A DNA stretch of 64,000 bases, from contig NZ_CH902583.1 of the NCBI RefSeq assembly GCF_000152965.1, positions 2,175,098 to 2,239,097 of the forward strand. The letters run 5' to 3'. The DNA comes from Roseobacter sp. MED193 (lineage in GTDB: Bacteria; Pseudomonadota; Alphaproteobacteria; Rhodobacterales; Rhodobacteraceae). Position 1 is the first letter of the stretch. Each line of letters opens with the position of its first letter. Made by a program: the position numbers and the translations under genes. The notes below the pieces were generated by a model. The model was not told the DNA's origin and searched no databases. It saw only the letters and a list, made by a program, of their open reading frames with translations. Below, in pieces: positions 17,939 through 27,306 of the stretch.

Positions 17939-18982
17939 ATGACAAGCAGACTCGCGCTGGTGACCTATTCTCTTGCCCTGATCCTGATGGTGGGATGGCT
18001 GCTGGTCGCGGGCCAGGAAATCCTGCTACCGGTTTTGGTTGGTATCATTGCTGTCTATATTCTCACCACCGCTGCTGACGCCCTGGTCCCGGTGCCATTG
18101 ATTGGTCGACTGCCCCGGCGATTACGCCGCTTGCTGGCCGTCGTCCTCATCACTCTGGGTTTCCTGATCCTGGCCTCCTTTATCACCGCCAGCGCCACTT
18201 CCCTGTCTGCGGCGCTGCCACAGTATGCCGCAAACTTTGACGCACTGCAGAGCAAATTCCTCACCGCCGTTGGCATGAAACAAGAACCCAACTGGGGCAA
18301 TCTGGGCGAATATCTACTGGATATGGTCGATGCCACCACGCTGATGCCCACCGCGCTGGCAACCATCAGCAATGGCGGCTCGCTGATCATCGCGGCGGCG
18401 CTTTATGCCATCTTTATCCTGGCCGAACTCGACAGCCTTCCCGACAAAACCCGCAGGGCGTTGGGCAATCACGCCCAATCGGAACATACCATGGAGCTCG
18501 TCCGCAAAATTAACGAAAGGATCGGCAATTATCTCGCCGCAAAGACACTGGTCAACGTAATCCTTGCGTTGGTTTCCTTTGCCCTGCTGAAACTTCTGGG
18601 CATCGCGCATCCGGCATTCTGGGCCATCATCATTGGTCTGCTGAACTACATTCCCTACATTGGCTCGGTTATTGCCGTGGTCTTCCCTGTCACCATGAGC
18701 CTGATTCAGTTCACCTCATTTTCCCATGCAGGCCTGGCCCTCGTGTTGCTGATGATCCCGCAGATTGTAGTCGCCTACTATATCGAGCCAAAGTTTCTTG
18801 GCCGGTCGGTCAACCTCAGCCCCTTTACCGTGCTTCTCGCCTTGGCGGTCTGGAGCACACTCTGGGGCATGACCGGCGCCATCCTGGCGGTGCCATTGAC
18901 TGCCATGGTGATGATCATCCTGGCCGAAATTTCCCATACGCGTTGGATCGCTGTGCTGATGTCCGAAAAGGGCGACCTATAG
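17939..18982 (+). CDS. AI-2E family transporter
   Basis: A 347-residue integral membrane protein of the AI-2E/TqsA/PerM family, with about eight spans. Typical features are the N-terminal pair of helices (LVTYSLALILMVGWLLVAG), the second hydrophobic hairpin near residues 60-90, and the C-terminal block GLLNYIPYIGSVIAVVFP. Family members have been linked to autoinducer-2 export and to Na+/H+ exchange, so the substrate is open. I start it at the ATG at 17939; the longer frame runs back over the serC leader. The position beside ser genes does not define its job. Confidence 0.9.
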   Translation: MTSRLALVTYSLALILMVGWLLVAGQEILLPVLVGIIAVYILTTAADALVPVPLIGRLPRRLRRLLAVVLITLGFLILASFITASATSLSAALPQYAANFDALQSKFLTAVGMKQEPNWGNLGEYLLDMVDATTLMPTALATISNGGSLIIAAALYAIFILAELDSLPDKTRRALGNHAQSEHTMELVRKINERIGNYLAAKTLVNVILALVSFALLKLLGIAHPAFWAIIIGLLNYIPYIGSVIAVVFPVTMSLIQFTSFSHAGLALVLLMIPQIVVAYYIEPKFLGRSVNLSPFTVLLALAVWSTLWGMTGAILAVPLTAMVMIILAEISHTRWIAVLMSEKGDL

Positions 18983-19075
18983 AAGCGGTTCAATGCTTCC
19001 TGAAGTTTGGGGGCTGGTTCCCGTTCGCTCTGGGCGCTATGAGAGCGCGACCCTCGCGCCAGATGGAACTGCCCC

Positions 19076-19951
19076 ATGTATATCGCTACGCTGCTTTGCA
19101 ACCCCGCTAAACCCTGCCTAAACCCTGCCCTGGTTGACTCGCTGCGAAATGCCTGGGGCGGCGGTGATGCAACATGGCTTGCCCCTGATGTTGCAGCAGA
19201 ATTTCCGCTCGACATCCAGCCCGAAAATCAATGGCAGGTCTGGGAAGACCTTCAGAGCCTCGGCGTAGATCTGGTTGTTCAACCGCGCGCCAACCGGCGG
19301 AAAAAGATGCTTCTGGCCGATATGGATTCGACCATGATTGAACAGGAATGCATTGATGAACTGGCCGAAGAGGCCGGTGTCGGTCCTCGGGTAAAGGCAA
19401 TCACCGCCCGCGCCATGAATGGAGAGCTGGATTTTGACGGCGCTCTGACCGAACGGGTTGCTCTGCTGAAGGACCTGCCTGAATCCGTGATAGGCAAGGT
19501 TCTGGATACCCGCATCACCCTGATGCCCGGTGGTCCGGCTCTGCTGGCCACGATGAAGGCCGATGGCGCCTATGCGGCGCTGGTCTCCGGTGGCTTTACC
19601 GCCTTTACCGCCCGCATTGCGGCCAAGCTTGGCTTTGATGAAAACCGCGCCAATACGTTGTTGGTGGCGGATGGAAAGCTGACAGGTGAGCCCGGCCTGC
19701 CGATCCTAGGCCGCGAAGCAAAGGTAGAGGCGCTCGAGCAGATCACCGCCAGGCTCTCCATTACCGAGGCTGATGTCATAGCTGTTGGCGATGGTGCCAA
19801 TGATCTGGGCATGTTGCTGCGCGCCGGATCTGGCGTGGCTTTGCATGCCAAACCTTCTGTTGCTGACCAGTGTGAGATCCGCATCAACCACGGTGACCTG
19901 ACCGCGCTGTTGTATATACAGGGCTACGCCCGCGACGCATTCAAAGGGTAG
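19076..19951 (+). CDS. serB: Phosphoserine phosphatase
   Basis: Last step of serine synthesis, dephosphorylating L-phosphoserine. The 291-residue HAD-superfamily protein has an N-terminal ACT-like region (about residues 1-75), motif I DMDSTMIEQECIDELA with the nucleophilic Asp, motif II Ser in LVSGGFTAFT, and motifs III/IV K and GDGANDLGML. With serA and serC within 5 kb, the whole pathway is encoded here on opposite strands. A TSUP permease gene follows after 6 bp. Confidence 0.96.
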   Translation: MYIATLLCNPAKPCLNPALVDSLRNAWGGGDATWLAPDVAAEFPLDIQPENQWQVWEDLQSLGVDLVVQPRANRRKKMLLADMDSTMIEQECIDELAEEAGVGPRVKAITARAMNGELDFDGALTERVALLKDLPESVIGKVLDTRITLMPGGPALLATMKADGAYAALVSGGFTAFTARIAAKLGFDENRANTLLVADGKLTGEPGLPILGREAKVEALEQITARLSITEADVIAVGDGANDLGMLLRAGSGVALHAKPSVADQCEIRINHGDLTALLYIQGYARDAFKG

Positions 19952-19957
19952 GCTTGC

Positions 19958-20716
19958 ATGCTTGAAGTCGGGATTGAAACCCTGCTGCTCTTGATGGTGG
20001 CAGGCTTTGCGGCGGGATTCATTGATGCCGTGGCAGGCGGCGGCGGCTTGATCACCGTGCCTGTCCTCTTGTTGGCCGGCGCCAATCCGGTCACCGCCCT
20101 GGCCACCAATAAAATCCAAGGGTTGTTTGGCGCTGCCACGGCAGCCCGCGCCTATGCAAAAGGCGGCCATGTAAACCTGAGAGAACAGGCAGGCTCAGCG
20201 CTTATTGCCTTTGCTGCATCAATCCTGGGTGCTTTGTTGATCACCATCCTGCCTACCGGCTGGATCCGCCTTATTCTGCCGGTTTTGCTCATCGGTATCG
20301 CGCTGTTCTTTGCCCTTAAGAAAGGCCTTGGCGATCAGGATCGCGCCCGTCGCCTCAGCCCAGCGGTCTTTGCAATGACCATGGTGCCGCTCTGTGGGGC
20401 CTATGACGGGTTGCTGGGGCCCGGAGCGGGCAGTTTCTACATGCTCGCCTTTGTCTCACTTGCAGGCTACGGGATTCTCAAGGCCACCGCTCATACCAAG
20501 CTGCTGAACCTGGCCTCCAATGCTGGGGCGCTTTGTGCCTTTGCCCTGGTGGCAGCGCCCTGGTGGATCACCGGGCTGTGCATGGGAATAGCGCAAATTG
20601 CCGGTGCACAGGCTGGCGCCACTCTGGCCCAGACCAAAGGCGCCAGGCTGATCAAACCTCTGCTTGTGCTCACCTCAGTTGCACTGGCGATTAAGCTGAT
20701 CTGGGACATGCTCTAG
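19958..20716 (+). CDS. TSUP (TauE/SafE) family permease
   Basis: A 252-residue membrane protein of the sulfite-exporter/TauE family, with about eight spans in two repeats. The first repeat has the family-typical GFAAGFIDAVAGGGGLITVP; the second has the matching glycine-rich block YDGLLGPGAGSFYMLA. Family members carry sulfonates, sulfite or organic anions. It is separated from serB by only 6 bp and probably cotranscribed; a role with serine is not implied by the sequence. Confidence 0.92.
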   Translation: MLEVGIETLLLLMVAGFAAGFIDAVAGGGGLITVPVLLLAGANPVTALATNKIQGLFGAATAARAYAKGGHVNLREQAGSALIAFAASILGALLITILPTGWIRLILPVLLIGIALFFALKKGLGDQDRARRLSPAVFAMTMVPLCGAYDGLLGPGAGSFYMLAFVSLAGYGILKATAHTKLLNLASNAGALCAFALVAAPWWITGLCMGIAQIAGAQAGATLAQTKGARLIKPLLVLTSVALAIKLIWDML

Positions 20717-20720
20717 CCCC

Positions 20721-20835
20721 CAAGCCGCCGCCCTCAGTTTCAGCCGCAGCCGCGCCGCGCGACAGCGCGGCGCCGGGCCCAACGGGAGACGTTTCGACCC
20801 AGAAACGCCGACGGGCGGGAGCCCCCCGTTTTCTG
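20721..20835. repeat. GC-rich palindrome cluster between convergent genes
   Basis: Several hairpins are stacked here: GCCGCGC-GACA-GCGCGGC (20754-20771), CGTTTC/GAAACG around 20790-20807, and ACGGGCGGG...CCCCCCGT (20811-20829). They lie between the converging TSUP and asparaginase genes and likely terminate both. The GGCGGGAGCCCCCC core recalls common Rhodobacteraceae intergenic repeats. Confidence 0.6.
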
Positions 20836-20874
20836 TCTTGGGCCTTATAGAGGGCTCTGGACAAATGGCCTTTG

Positions 20875-21873
20875 CTAGAACAGCATCTCGGCGCTGGGCC
20901 GCACAGAGCCGCAGTTTATGCCGCGTCGGTTCAAGAGAGGCGCGTTGATGTATTTGCGGGTCTCCGGGTGATCCGCCTCCAGCACGCCCAGCCCCACCAG
21001 AATAGAGGCAATAACGCATTCGCTGGCGCGCGTGGCACCGTCAGTGATTTTGACCGCTACGCCCAATTTCTTTTCGGGAATGATTGCGACAAACACGGCT
21101 TCGGCGCCGGTTTTCACCGCAACCTTGCCGCCCATGGCCCGCATCAGATTGGTACAGGCACGGGTTTCCCCCGCCACGAGATCCGGATGTGTCGCCATCG
21201 CCGAAACCAGCTGCGCCGCAGCATCTGAGGCTCGATCCGAACGATCCGCAGCCGAGGCAAACCAGGACATCGCCCGCGCCAGACCATGCACGGTCGTGGC
21301 AAAATTCGGCGCCGAACAGCCATCAATGCCATAAGTGGGGCTTGCCATATCCGTGACCTCCTCAAAGGCGGTCAGGCAGGCCTGCTGCACTGGATGGTCC
21401 ATCTCGACATAGTCCGGCCCAGCACCCAGGTGCTGGTTCAGGGTCAAAAACCCAGCGTGTTTGCCGGAACAGTTGTTATGCACCTGGCAGGGGCTGGTGT
21501 CGGTTTTGATGAGAGCGTTGCGGGCTGGGATATCATCCGGTTCCTGCGGGCCACAGCGAAAATCATCATCGCCCAGCCCCAGCTGCGCCAACCAGCTATT
21601 GACCCGGTCTGTATGGATATGCGCGCCATTATGTGAGGCACAAGACAGTGCAAGCTGCTCTGAGGTCAGGCCATATTTAGCAGCTGCCCCGGACGTAATC
21701 AGCGGCAGGGCCTGGATCATCTTGGCAGAGCTGCGCGGATAGATCACCGCATCAGAATTACCCCAGCTGCGTACAATCTGACCTGTATCATCGCAGATCA
21801 CTGCATGACCCAAATGCAGGCTCTCCAGCAGGGAACCGCGCCAAATTTCCGCCATTGGTACTGGTTTTGTCAT
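20875..21873 (-). CDS. Asparaginase II family protein
   Basis: A 332-residue protein of the thermolabile Rhizobium-type asparaginase family (Asparaginase_II), which hydrolyses asparagine to aspartate and ammonia and is unrelated to E. coli AnsA/AnsB. Family blocks seen are RSSAKMIQALPL near residue 50 with the SxxK pair, CASHNGAHIHTDRV, NNCSGKHAGFL and the YGIDGCSAPNFA region. I start at the ATG at 21873 (MTKPVPMAEIWRG). The catalytic serine/lysine assignment rests on the family and is not proven here. Confidence 0.92.
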   Translation of the reverse strand: MTKPVPMAEIWRGSLLESLHLGHAVICDDTGQIVRSWGNSDAVIYPRSSAKMIQALPLITSGAAAKYGLTSEQLALSCASHNGAHIHTDRVNSWLAQLGLGDDDFRCGPQEPDDIPARNALIKTDTSPCQVHNNCSGKHAGFLTLNQHLGAGPDYVEMDHPVQQACLTAFEEVTDMASPTYGIDGCSAPNFATTVHGLARAMSWFASAADRSDRASDAAAQLVSAMATHPDLVAGETRACTNLMRAMGGKVAVKTGAEAVFVAIIPEKKLGVAVKITDGATRASECVIASILVGLGVLEADHPETRKYINAPLLNRRGINCGSVRPSAEMLF

Positions 21874-22044
21874 TGTTTCAGCCTCTTTTCTTGGCGAATT
21901 CCTGCCAAACGCACTTTCGCCCGTAGCGCTTGTTACGTTAGTGTGCTTGTGTATGGCAAGCGAGAGCATCTGGTACAGACGGCGGTCTTAACGCTGCTCG
22001 CTCTCAGAGTAATTGAGGTAGAGACAGTCTTGGAGTCGAGACAA

Positions 22045-22578
22045 ATGGCATCGAAACTCGCCCGTATGATCGCGGGCCTGTGTCTGGCCGCTATGGCCAC
22101 AACAGCAACCGCGCAGCAAACCACAACCGACAATCGCGTCGGCGCAAATGTGGATTGGAGCGTCTTTCAGGGTGAAAGCCCAAAAGAATGCTGGGGCGTA
22201 TCTGCCCCCAAAGAAAGCGTCAATACCCGCGATGGCCGCGTGGTCGCCGTGCGCCGCAGTGAAATCCAGCTCTTTGTGTTCTACCGTCCAGACAACGGCG
22301 GCAAGGGTCAGGTTACCTTTACCGGCGGCTACCCCTTTGCCCCTGGGTCGACCGTCAACATGACCATTGGCGATACCGAATTTGAACTTTTTACCGAAGG
22401 CGAATGGGCCTGGCCTGCGACGGCGGCGGATGATGCCAAGATCATCACCGCCATGAAACGTGGCGCTGGTGCGGTGCTGACTGCGCGCTCAGCGCGGGGC
22501 ACCCAAACCAAGGACTCCTTCTCGCTGCTCGGGTTTACCGCAGCCATTGAAGACGCCGAAAAGCGCTGCAGCAGCTAA
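22045..22578 (+). CDS. Invasion-associated locus B (IalB) family protein
   Basis: A 177-residue exported protein. The first 30 residues are a signal peptide (MASKLARMIAGLCLAAMATT, cleavage after ATA-Q). The rest matches IalB: a conserved WSVF start, a cysteine pair (C of PKECWG and the C-terminal KRCSS), and a beta-rich core with the family block EIQLFVFYRPD. IalB is linked to erythrocyte invasion in Bartonella; in free-living relatives the role is unknown, probably envelope-related. I chose the ATG at 22045 because it opens the signal peptide. Confidence 0.88.
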   Translation: MASKLARMIAGLCLAAMATTATAQQTTTDNRVGANVDWSVFQGESPKECWGVSAPKESVNTRDGRVVAVRRSEIQLFVFYRPDNGGKGQVTFTGGYPFAPGSTVNMTIGDTEFELFTEGEWAWPATAADDAKIITAMKRGAGAVLTARSARGTQTKDSFSLLGFTAAIEDAEKRCSS

Positions 22579-22612
22579 CCAGCCTGCTGATGGTTCTACC
22601 CGTTTTGTTTCA

Positions 22613-22637
22613 GCCCGGTCATTTGACCGGGCTTTTT
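22613..22637 (+). terminator. Terminator of the IalB-family gene
   Basis: GCCCGGTCA-TT-TGACCGGGC forms a perfect 9-bp stem followed by five T, about 35 bp after the stop codon. Confidence 0.92.
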
Positions 22638-22797
22638 CTTTGCCTCAAGACAAACGCGCGACAACACGCCAGGCTCACGCCAAACCACAAGGCCGAGAAG
22701 TCGGTTCTCTCCTGCACATCCCCTTGTGGGTCGCTGCCGGTTATCCTTCTTGCCTGCGCTCTTAGCTAGGGGAAACCTAACCTAAGAGGACCAAATC

Positions 22798-23355
22798 ATG
22801 GCCAAAGCCACACTCCACACCCTGCAAACCGCCCCAGAAGCCGCCAAACCTCTGCTGGAGGACTCCATCAAGACCTATGGCATGGTGCCAAACCTCTACG
22901 CCGTCATGGCTGAAAGCCCCGCACTGTTGGAAGGTTATTTTCAGCTCCACCGACTGGCCGAGGCCTCAGGTTTTAGTCCTGAGGAACGCACAGTCATCTG
23001 GCTGACAATCAATGTCGCAAACCAGTGTCACTACTGTGTTCCAGCCCATACGATGATCGCCCAGGGCGAGAAAATCGACGCCACGATCATTGACGCCCTG
23101 CGCAATGAGACCCCGCTGCCCAGTGATCGGCTGGAAGCCCTGCGCAGTTTTGCGCTGGCTGTGCGTGAAACACATGGCCACCCGGAGGCAGCCGCAACAG
23201 CCCGTTTTCTCAAAGCCGGCTACGACAACAAGGCGATGATGGATCTCCTGGTGATCTATGCCCAGAAAATCCTGTCCAATTTCACCAACTCTTTGTTTGA
23301 CACACCTCTTGATGCACCGTTTCAGGCCTTCGCCTGGGAACCCGCCGCAAAATAG
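22798..23355 (+). CDS. Carboxymuconolactone decarboxylase/AhpD-like family protein
   Basis: A 185-residue alpha-helical protein of the CMD family. The active-site-type CxxC is in NQCHYCVPAHTMIA, with the downstream His that forms the AhpD proton-relay pattern, so an alkylhydroperoxidase-like activity is more likely than lactone decarboxylation. AGAGGA precedes the ATG by about 8 bp. It is monocistronic between two strong terminators. The reductant partner is not encoded nearby. Confidence 0.9.
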   Translation: MAKATLHTLQTAPEAAKPLLEDSIKTYGMVPNLYAVMAESPALLEGYFQLHRLAEASGFSPEERTVIWLTINVANQCHYCVPAHTMIAQGEKIDATIIDALRNETPLPSDRLEALRSFALAVRETHGHPEAAATARFLKAGYDNKAMMDLLVIYAQKILSNFTNSLFDTPLDAPFQAFAWEPAAK

Positions 23356-23387
23356 GACCTGAATTATCAGGTTCAGCGCGCAGATCC

Positions 23388-23418
23388 GGCCGCCCCGCAG
23401 CAGCGGGGCGGCCTTTTT
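23388..23418 (+). terminator. Terminator after the AhpD-like gene
   Basis: GGCCGCCCCGC and GCGGGGCGGCC form a perfect 11-bp stem with an AGCA loop, followed by five T. Confidence 0.93.
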
Positions 23419-23530
23419 ACTACCTGTTCAAAGGCACCCTGCCCAAATACCCACAGCGGTTTCCTTTTGATCTTCGAACAAATTCCTATATAGAGCCGCA
23501 TCCACCCTCCTGATTTAGAGTCGATCTGCC

Positions 23531-24718
23531 ATGACCGCCAACGCGCCAATCACCCCGGATATCCTGACAGTTCCCCGCAAGGAGGCCGAGGCGGGCAAGA
23601 CCAATCTTGTCGGCATGACTCGCGATGCGATGCGCCAGGCGCTGGTCGGTATTGGGGTCCCTGAAAAACAGGCCAAGATGCGGGTCGGTCAGATCTGGCA
23701 ATGGATTTACCAATGGGGAAAACGCGACTTCTCCGAGATGACAAATCTCTCGAAAGCCCTGCGTGCCCAACTGGAAGAGGGTTTTGAGATCGCCATCCCA
23801 GAGGTGGTCAGCAAACAGGTTTCCGAGGATGGCACCCGCAAATACCTGGTGCGCATCGCCGGTGGTCACGAAGTAGAAGTCGTCTATATCCCCGAAACCG
23901 ATCGCGGCACCCTGTGCATTTCCAGCCAGGTGGGCTGTACTCTGACATGTTCCTTCTGCCACACCGGCACGCAGAAACTGGTGCGTAACCTCACCGCTGC
24001 CGAAATCATCGGCCAGGTAATGATGGCACGCGATGATCTGGACGAATGGCCCGTCCCCGGCACCCGCAACCCCGATGAGGCACGGCTGCTTTCCAATATC
24101 GTGCTGATGGGCATGGGCGAGCCGCTGTACAATTTTGACAACGTGCGCGACGCGATGAAGATCGCCATGGATCCCGAAGGCATCCAGCTCAGCCGTCGCC
24201 GCATCACCCTGTCGACCTCGGGTGTGGTGCCGGAAATCGCCCGCACTGCGCAGGAAATCGGTTGCCTGTTGGCAGTCTCCTTCCATGCCACCACTGATGA
24301 GGTGCGCGACAAGCTGGTGCCAATCAACAAACGTTGGAACATCGAAGCTCTGCTTGAGGCCCTGCGCGCCTACCCGCGTCTCGCCAACTCAGAACGCATC
24401 ACCTTTGAATATGTGATGCTGGACCACGTAAATGACAGCAAGGAAGACGCCCATCGGCTGGTCAAATTGATCGAGGGTATTCCAGCTAAGATCAACCTTA
24501 TTCCCTTTAATGAGTGGCCCGGTTCACCCTACCAGCGTTCATCCAACAACCGCATCCATGCCTTTGCCGATATCATCCATGATGCCGGCTATGCCTCGCC
24601 GATCCGCAAACCCCGCGGCGAAGACATCATGGCGGCCTGCGGCCAGTTGAAATCCGCAACCGAGCGCGCCCGCAAAAGCCGCAAACAGATCGAGGCAGAG
24701 GCAGGCGTAAAATCTTGA
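23531..24718 (+). CDS. rlmN: 23S rRNA (adenine(2503)-C(2))-methyltransferase RlmN
   Basis: Radical-SAM enzyme that methylates C2 of A2503 in 23S rRNA and A37 of some tRNAs. The 395-residue protein contains the cluster-binding [11 protein letters not shown] (CxxxCxxC), the preceding SSQVGC cysteine context, [12 protein letters not shown], and the C-terminal MAACGQL with the methyl-carrying cysteine. An N-terminal helical domain (residues about 20-110) contacts RNA. It is followed by a clear terminator. Confidence 0.97.
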   Translation: MTANAPITPDILTVPRKEAEAGKTNLVGMTRDAMRQALVGIGVPEKQAKMRVGQIWQWIYQWGKRDFSEMTNLSKALRAQLEEGFEIAIPEVVSKQVSEDGTRKYLVRIAGGHEVEVVYIPETDRGTLCISSQVGCTLTCSFCHTGTQKLVRNLTAAEIIGQVMMARDDLDEWPVPGTRNPDEARLLSNIVLMGMGEPLYNFDNVRDAMKIAMDPEGIQLSRRRITLSTSGVVPEIARTAQEIGCLLAVSFHATTDEVRDKLVPINKRWNIEALLEALRAYPRLANSERITFEYVMLDHVNDSKEDAHRLVKLIEGIPAKINLIPFNEWPGSPYQRSSNNRIHAFADIIHDAGYASPIRKPRGEDIMAACGQLKSATERARKSRKQIEAEAGVKS

Positions 24719-24750
24719 CTGCCTGACCCAACATTCACTTCAGTGATACT

Positions 24751-24786
24751 AAAACGCCTCGCGATCCTAGGGTCCGGGGCGTTTTT
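24751..24786 (+). terminator. Terminator of rlmN
   Basis: AAAACGCC and GGCGTTTT arms enclose a second small GATCC/GGGTC pairing; a run of five T follows. It starts 33 bp after the rlmN stop. Confidence 0.85.
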
Positions 24787-24910
24787 ATGTGGCCCTGAGG
24801 CGGCAAAAGTGCGCTGCCACAATCTTTCCTCAAACCGGATATATTCCGGCCACAGGAGACCAACAGTTTCAATCCCAGGAAACAATCAAAAGAATCCATG
24901 AGGACTGAGC

Positions 24911-25132
24911 ATGAAACTGGAAACACATACGCCGCAACCCGCCAACAGCAATCTTGAGCCCTATGTGCTCGACCTGATCCGCGAAGAGCGTGAAAAAGCG
25001 CTGAGCCCCCGTGAATGGCAATTCCGCCTGCGTGGCTATGGCTATGCGATCAAGAATGTTGATGGCGCTCAAATCGTGACCAGCCTGCCCAAGGGCACCG
25101 AAATTGGTGTTCTGCCAGCAGAATTCGCCTAA
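24911..25132 (+). CDS. Small hypothetical protein
   Basis: A 73-residue soluble protein that I do not recognise. The centre is charged (LIREEREKALSPREWQFRLRGYGYAIK) with shorter pieces visible as an amphipathic helix, and no signal peptide or membrane span is present. GAGGACTGAGC just before the ATG gives a good ribosome binding site, and codon use matches the neighbours, so it is probably a real gene. It stands alone between rlmN and a hairpin. Confidence 0.7.
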   Translation: MKLETHTPQPANSNLEPYVLDLIREEREKALSPREWQFRLRGYGYAIKNVDGAQIVTSLPKGTEIGVLPAEFA

Positions 25133-25265
25133 ACAGCCTTTCGTAAGCATTCCCCCTCACCAAAGAGGATCATCACTCCTAAATCAGTTTTCCACTCCAA
25201 TTTTCCACTCTAGGGCATGGTGCCCCACACCCCATGCCCAGACTTTATGATCTCTAAAGCAACCG

Positions 25266-25294
25266 GCCCAAAACAGCTCCCACCTGTTTTGGGC
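25266..25294. terminator. Bidirectional hairpin between convergent genes
   Basis: GCCCAAAACAG and CTGTTTTGGGC form a perfect 11-bp stem with a 7-nt loop, 22 bp from the LOG-family gene stop and 130 bp from the small-protein gene. No strong T-run follows on either strand. Confidence 0.65.
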
Positions 25295-25315
25295 TGGCGC
25301 TGTTGAAATTAGCGC

Positions 25316-26164
25316 CTAGCGCTCGCGGCCAGGCAGGCTGTCGCGGGCAGGCTCCGGCGACCAGGTGTTGATGATTTCCGCCGCCTCTTCAGCGGTTTCA
25401 ACAAACTTGAACAGCTCAAGATCCTGATCCGAGATCGTGCCGGCATCTGCCAGCGCTTCCCAGTTGATGATCTTCTCCCAAAAGGCACGTCCAAACAGGA
25501 TAAAGGGCACCCGCTCCATACGGCCGGTCTGAATTAGGGTAAGGCTCTCAAACAGTTCATCCAGGGTGCCAAAGCCCCCCGGGAACACCGTGATTGCCGC
25601 CGCACGCATCAGGAAATGCATCTTGCGAATGGCAAAGTAGTGGAAATTAAAGCTCAGCTCAGGGGTGACATAGCCATTTGGGGCCTGTTCGTGAGGCAAC
25701 ACGATGGACAGCCCAACGGATTTCCCCCCTGCATCCATCGCACCGCGGTTGCCTGCTTCCATCACACCAGGACCACCGCCCGTGACGATCACATTCTTGC
25801 GCCCGCCGCTCTTCATTGAGCTTTCAGTCATCATGCGAGCAAATTCGCGGGCCTCATCGTAGAAATGTGACAGATCGGCCAGGGTCTGAGTGCGGGCGCT
25901 GTCTTTGTTGGTGGGGCTAGGAATGCGCGCGCCGCCAAACATGACGACGGTGCTATCAATACCCTGCTCATCCAGCATAAGCTGCGCTTTGAGCAGCTCG
26001 AGCTGCAACCGAACCGGACGCAACTCCTCGCGGCACAGGAAATCCTCGTCTGCGAAGGCCAGACTATAGGCTGGAGAGGCCGATTGTGGCGTCAATTGCA
26101 CATGTTCGGCGCGATCTCTGTCGGAATGGGCATCCGGAAAGCGGCTGTGGCGATCATCACTCAT
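25316..26164 (-). CDS. LOG family protein (nucleoside 5'-monophosphate phosphoribohydrolase-like)
   Basis: A 282-residue Rossmann-fold protein of the LOG/lysine-decarboxylase-like family. The signature PGGFGTLDELFE is intact and is preceded by VTGGGPGVMEAGNRGA with the conserved glycines. Enzymes with this signature hydrolyse cytokinin ribotides or other nucleoside monophosphates; in bacteria many act in purine turnover. The first 75 residues are a less conserved extension. Older annotations as lysine decarboxylase are misleading. Confidence 0.92.
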   Translation of the reverse strand: MSDDRHSRFPDAHSDRDRAEHVQLTPQSASPAYSLAFADEDFLCREELRPVRLQLELLKAQLMLDEQGIDSTVVMFGGARIPSPTNKDSARTQTLADLSHFYDEAREFARMMTESSMKSGGRKNVIVTGGGPGVMEAGNRGAMDAGGKSVGLSIVLPHEQAPNGYVTPELSFNFHYFAIRKMHFLMRAAAITVFPGGFGTLDELFESLTLIQTGRMERVPFILFGRAFWEKIINWEALADAGTISDQDLELFKFVETAEEAAEIINTWSPEPARDSLPGRER

Positions 26165-26335
26165 GGCGGGTCAGGCAATCCTATTAGATAAATGAGAGGC
26201 CCAGCTTAACCCTCATCTGACCGGAGGCACCAGCCCCGGCGCGCAGTTTCGCCCAGTTTGCCTCTCCGCCCGGAGACCCTTGTGCCAGGGCGATCAATCG
26301 CTAAGGTCTGGGCGCTGCAACTAAGAGAGGCCGAC

Positions 26336-27268
26336 ATGGACTGGAAACCGGAAATCAACGCTGCCCAAGCACGTATTACAGGCCACATTCAGGTCACTCC
26401 GGTGATGCAAGGAAACGGTTTCGGCCTAGGCTATCCCATTGAGATGAAACTGGAGCACATGCAGCATACCGGCAGTTTCAAGGCGCGCGGTGCGTTCAAC
26501 ACGCTGCTGAGCCAGAAGGTTCAAGCCTCTGGCCTGGTGGCCGCCTCCGGTGGCAATCATGGTGCCGCAGTGGGTTACGCGGCCCACAAGCTGGGGCACA
26601 AAGCCCGTATCTATGTGCCCGAAATGGCTGGGCCTGCAAAAATCTCCCTGATCCGAGACAGCGGTGCTGATCTACAGGTGGTGCCCGGTGCCTATGCCAA
26701 TGCGCTTGAACAGGCACAGGTCTATGAACAAGAGACCGGCGCAATGCAGGTCCATGCCTATGACGCCCCGGGCACCGTTGCCGGTCAGGGCACCTGCTTT
26801 GCTGAATGGCAGGCCCAGGGCCTTGCGGCGGATACCGTAATTATCGCCGTCGGCGGCGGCGGGTTGATTGCCGGCGCAATGGCCTGGTTCCAAGGCGGCA
26901 AAAAGATCATCGCAGTAGAGCCGGAAACCTCCTGTGCGCTAAATGCCGCGCTTGCTGCTGGCACCCCAAGAGATGTTGAAGTGTCTGGCGTGGCGGCAAA
27001 TGCACTCGGCGCCCGGCGGATCGGCTCCATCTGTTTTGATTTGGCGCAGCAGCACAGCCAAACGGGTACGCTCACCTCTTTGACCGTCAATGACGCCGCA
27101 ATCACGGCCGCACAAACGGCCCTTTGGCGCGAACGCCGCCTGTTGGTTGAACCTGCAGGGGCCACCGCTCTGGCAGCGCTGACCTCTGGGGCCTACCAGC
27201 CTGAACCGGGTGAAAAAGTGGCTGTGTTGCTCTGTGGTGGCAATATCGCCCCAGATCCGCTGGCCTGA
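26336..27268 (+). CDS. PLP-dependent threonine/serine dehydratase family protein
   Basis: A 310-residue fold-type II PLP enzyme. The PLP lysine is in SFKARGAFN, the substrate loop in ASGGNHGAAVGYAA and the phosphate-binding tetraglycine loop in VGGGGLIAG; there is no ACT regulatory domain, so it is a short catabolic-type enzyme. Threonine dehydratase, serine dehydratase or hydroxyaspartate dehydratase are all possible. Start at the ATG at 26336 with AGAGAGG eight bases upstream. A GntR regulator gene follows after 38 bp. Confidence 0.9.
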   Translation: MDWKPEINAAQARITGHIQVTPVMQGNGFGLGYPIEMKLEHMQHTGSFKARGAFNTLLSQKVQASGLVAASGGNHGAAVGYAAHKLGHKARIYVPEMAGPAKISLIRDSGADLQVVPGAYANALEQAQVYEQETGAMQVHAYDAPGTVAGQGTCFAEWQAQGLAADTVIIAVGGGGLIAGAMAWFQGGKKIIAVEPETSCALNAALAAGTPRDVEVSGVAANALGARRIGSICFDLAQQHSQTGTLTSLTVNDAAITAAQTALWRERRLLVEPAGATALAALTSGAYQPEPGEKVAVLLCGGNIAPDPLA

Positions 27269-27306
27269 GGCTTGCACCAGCAGCACCCGAGCCCTATCGA
27301 CCTGTC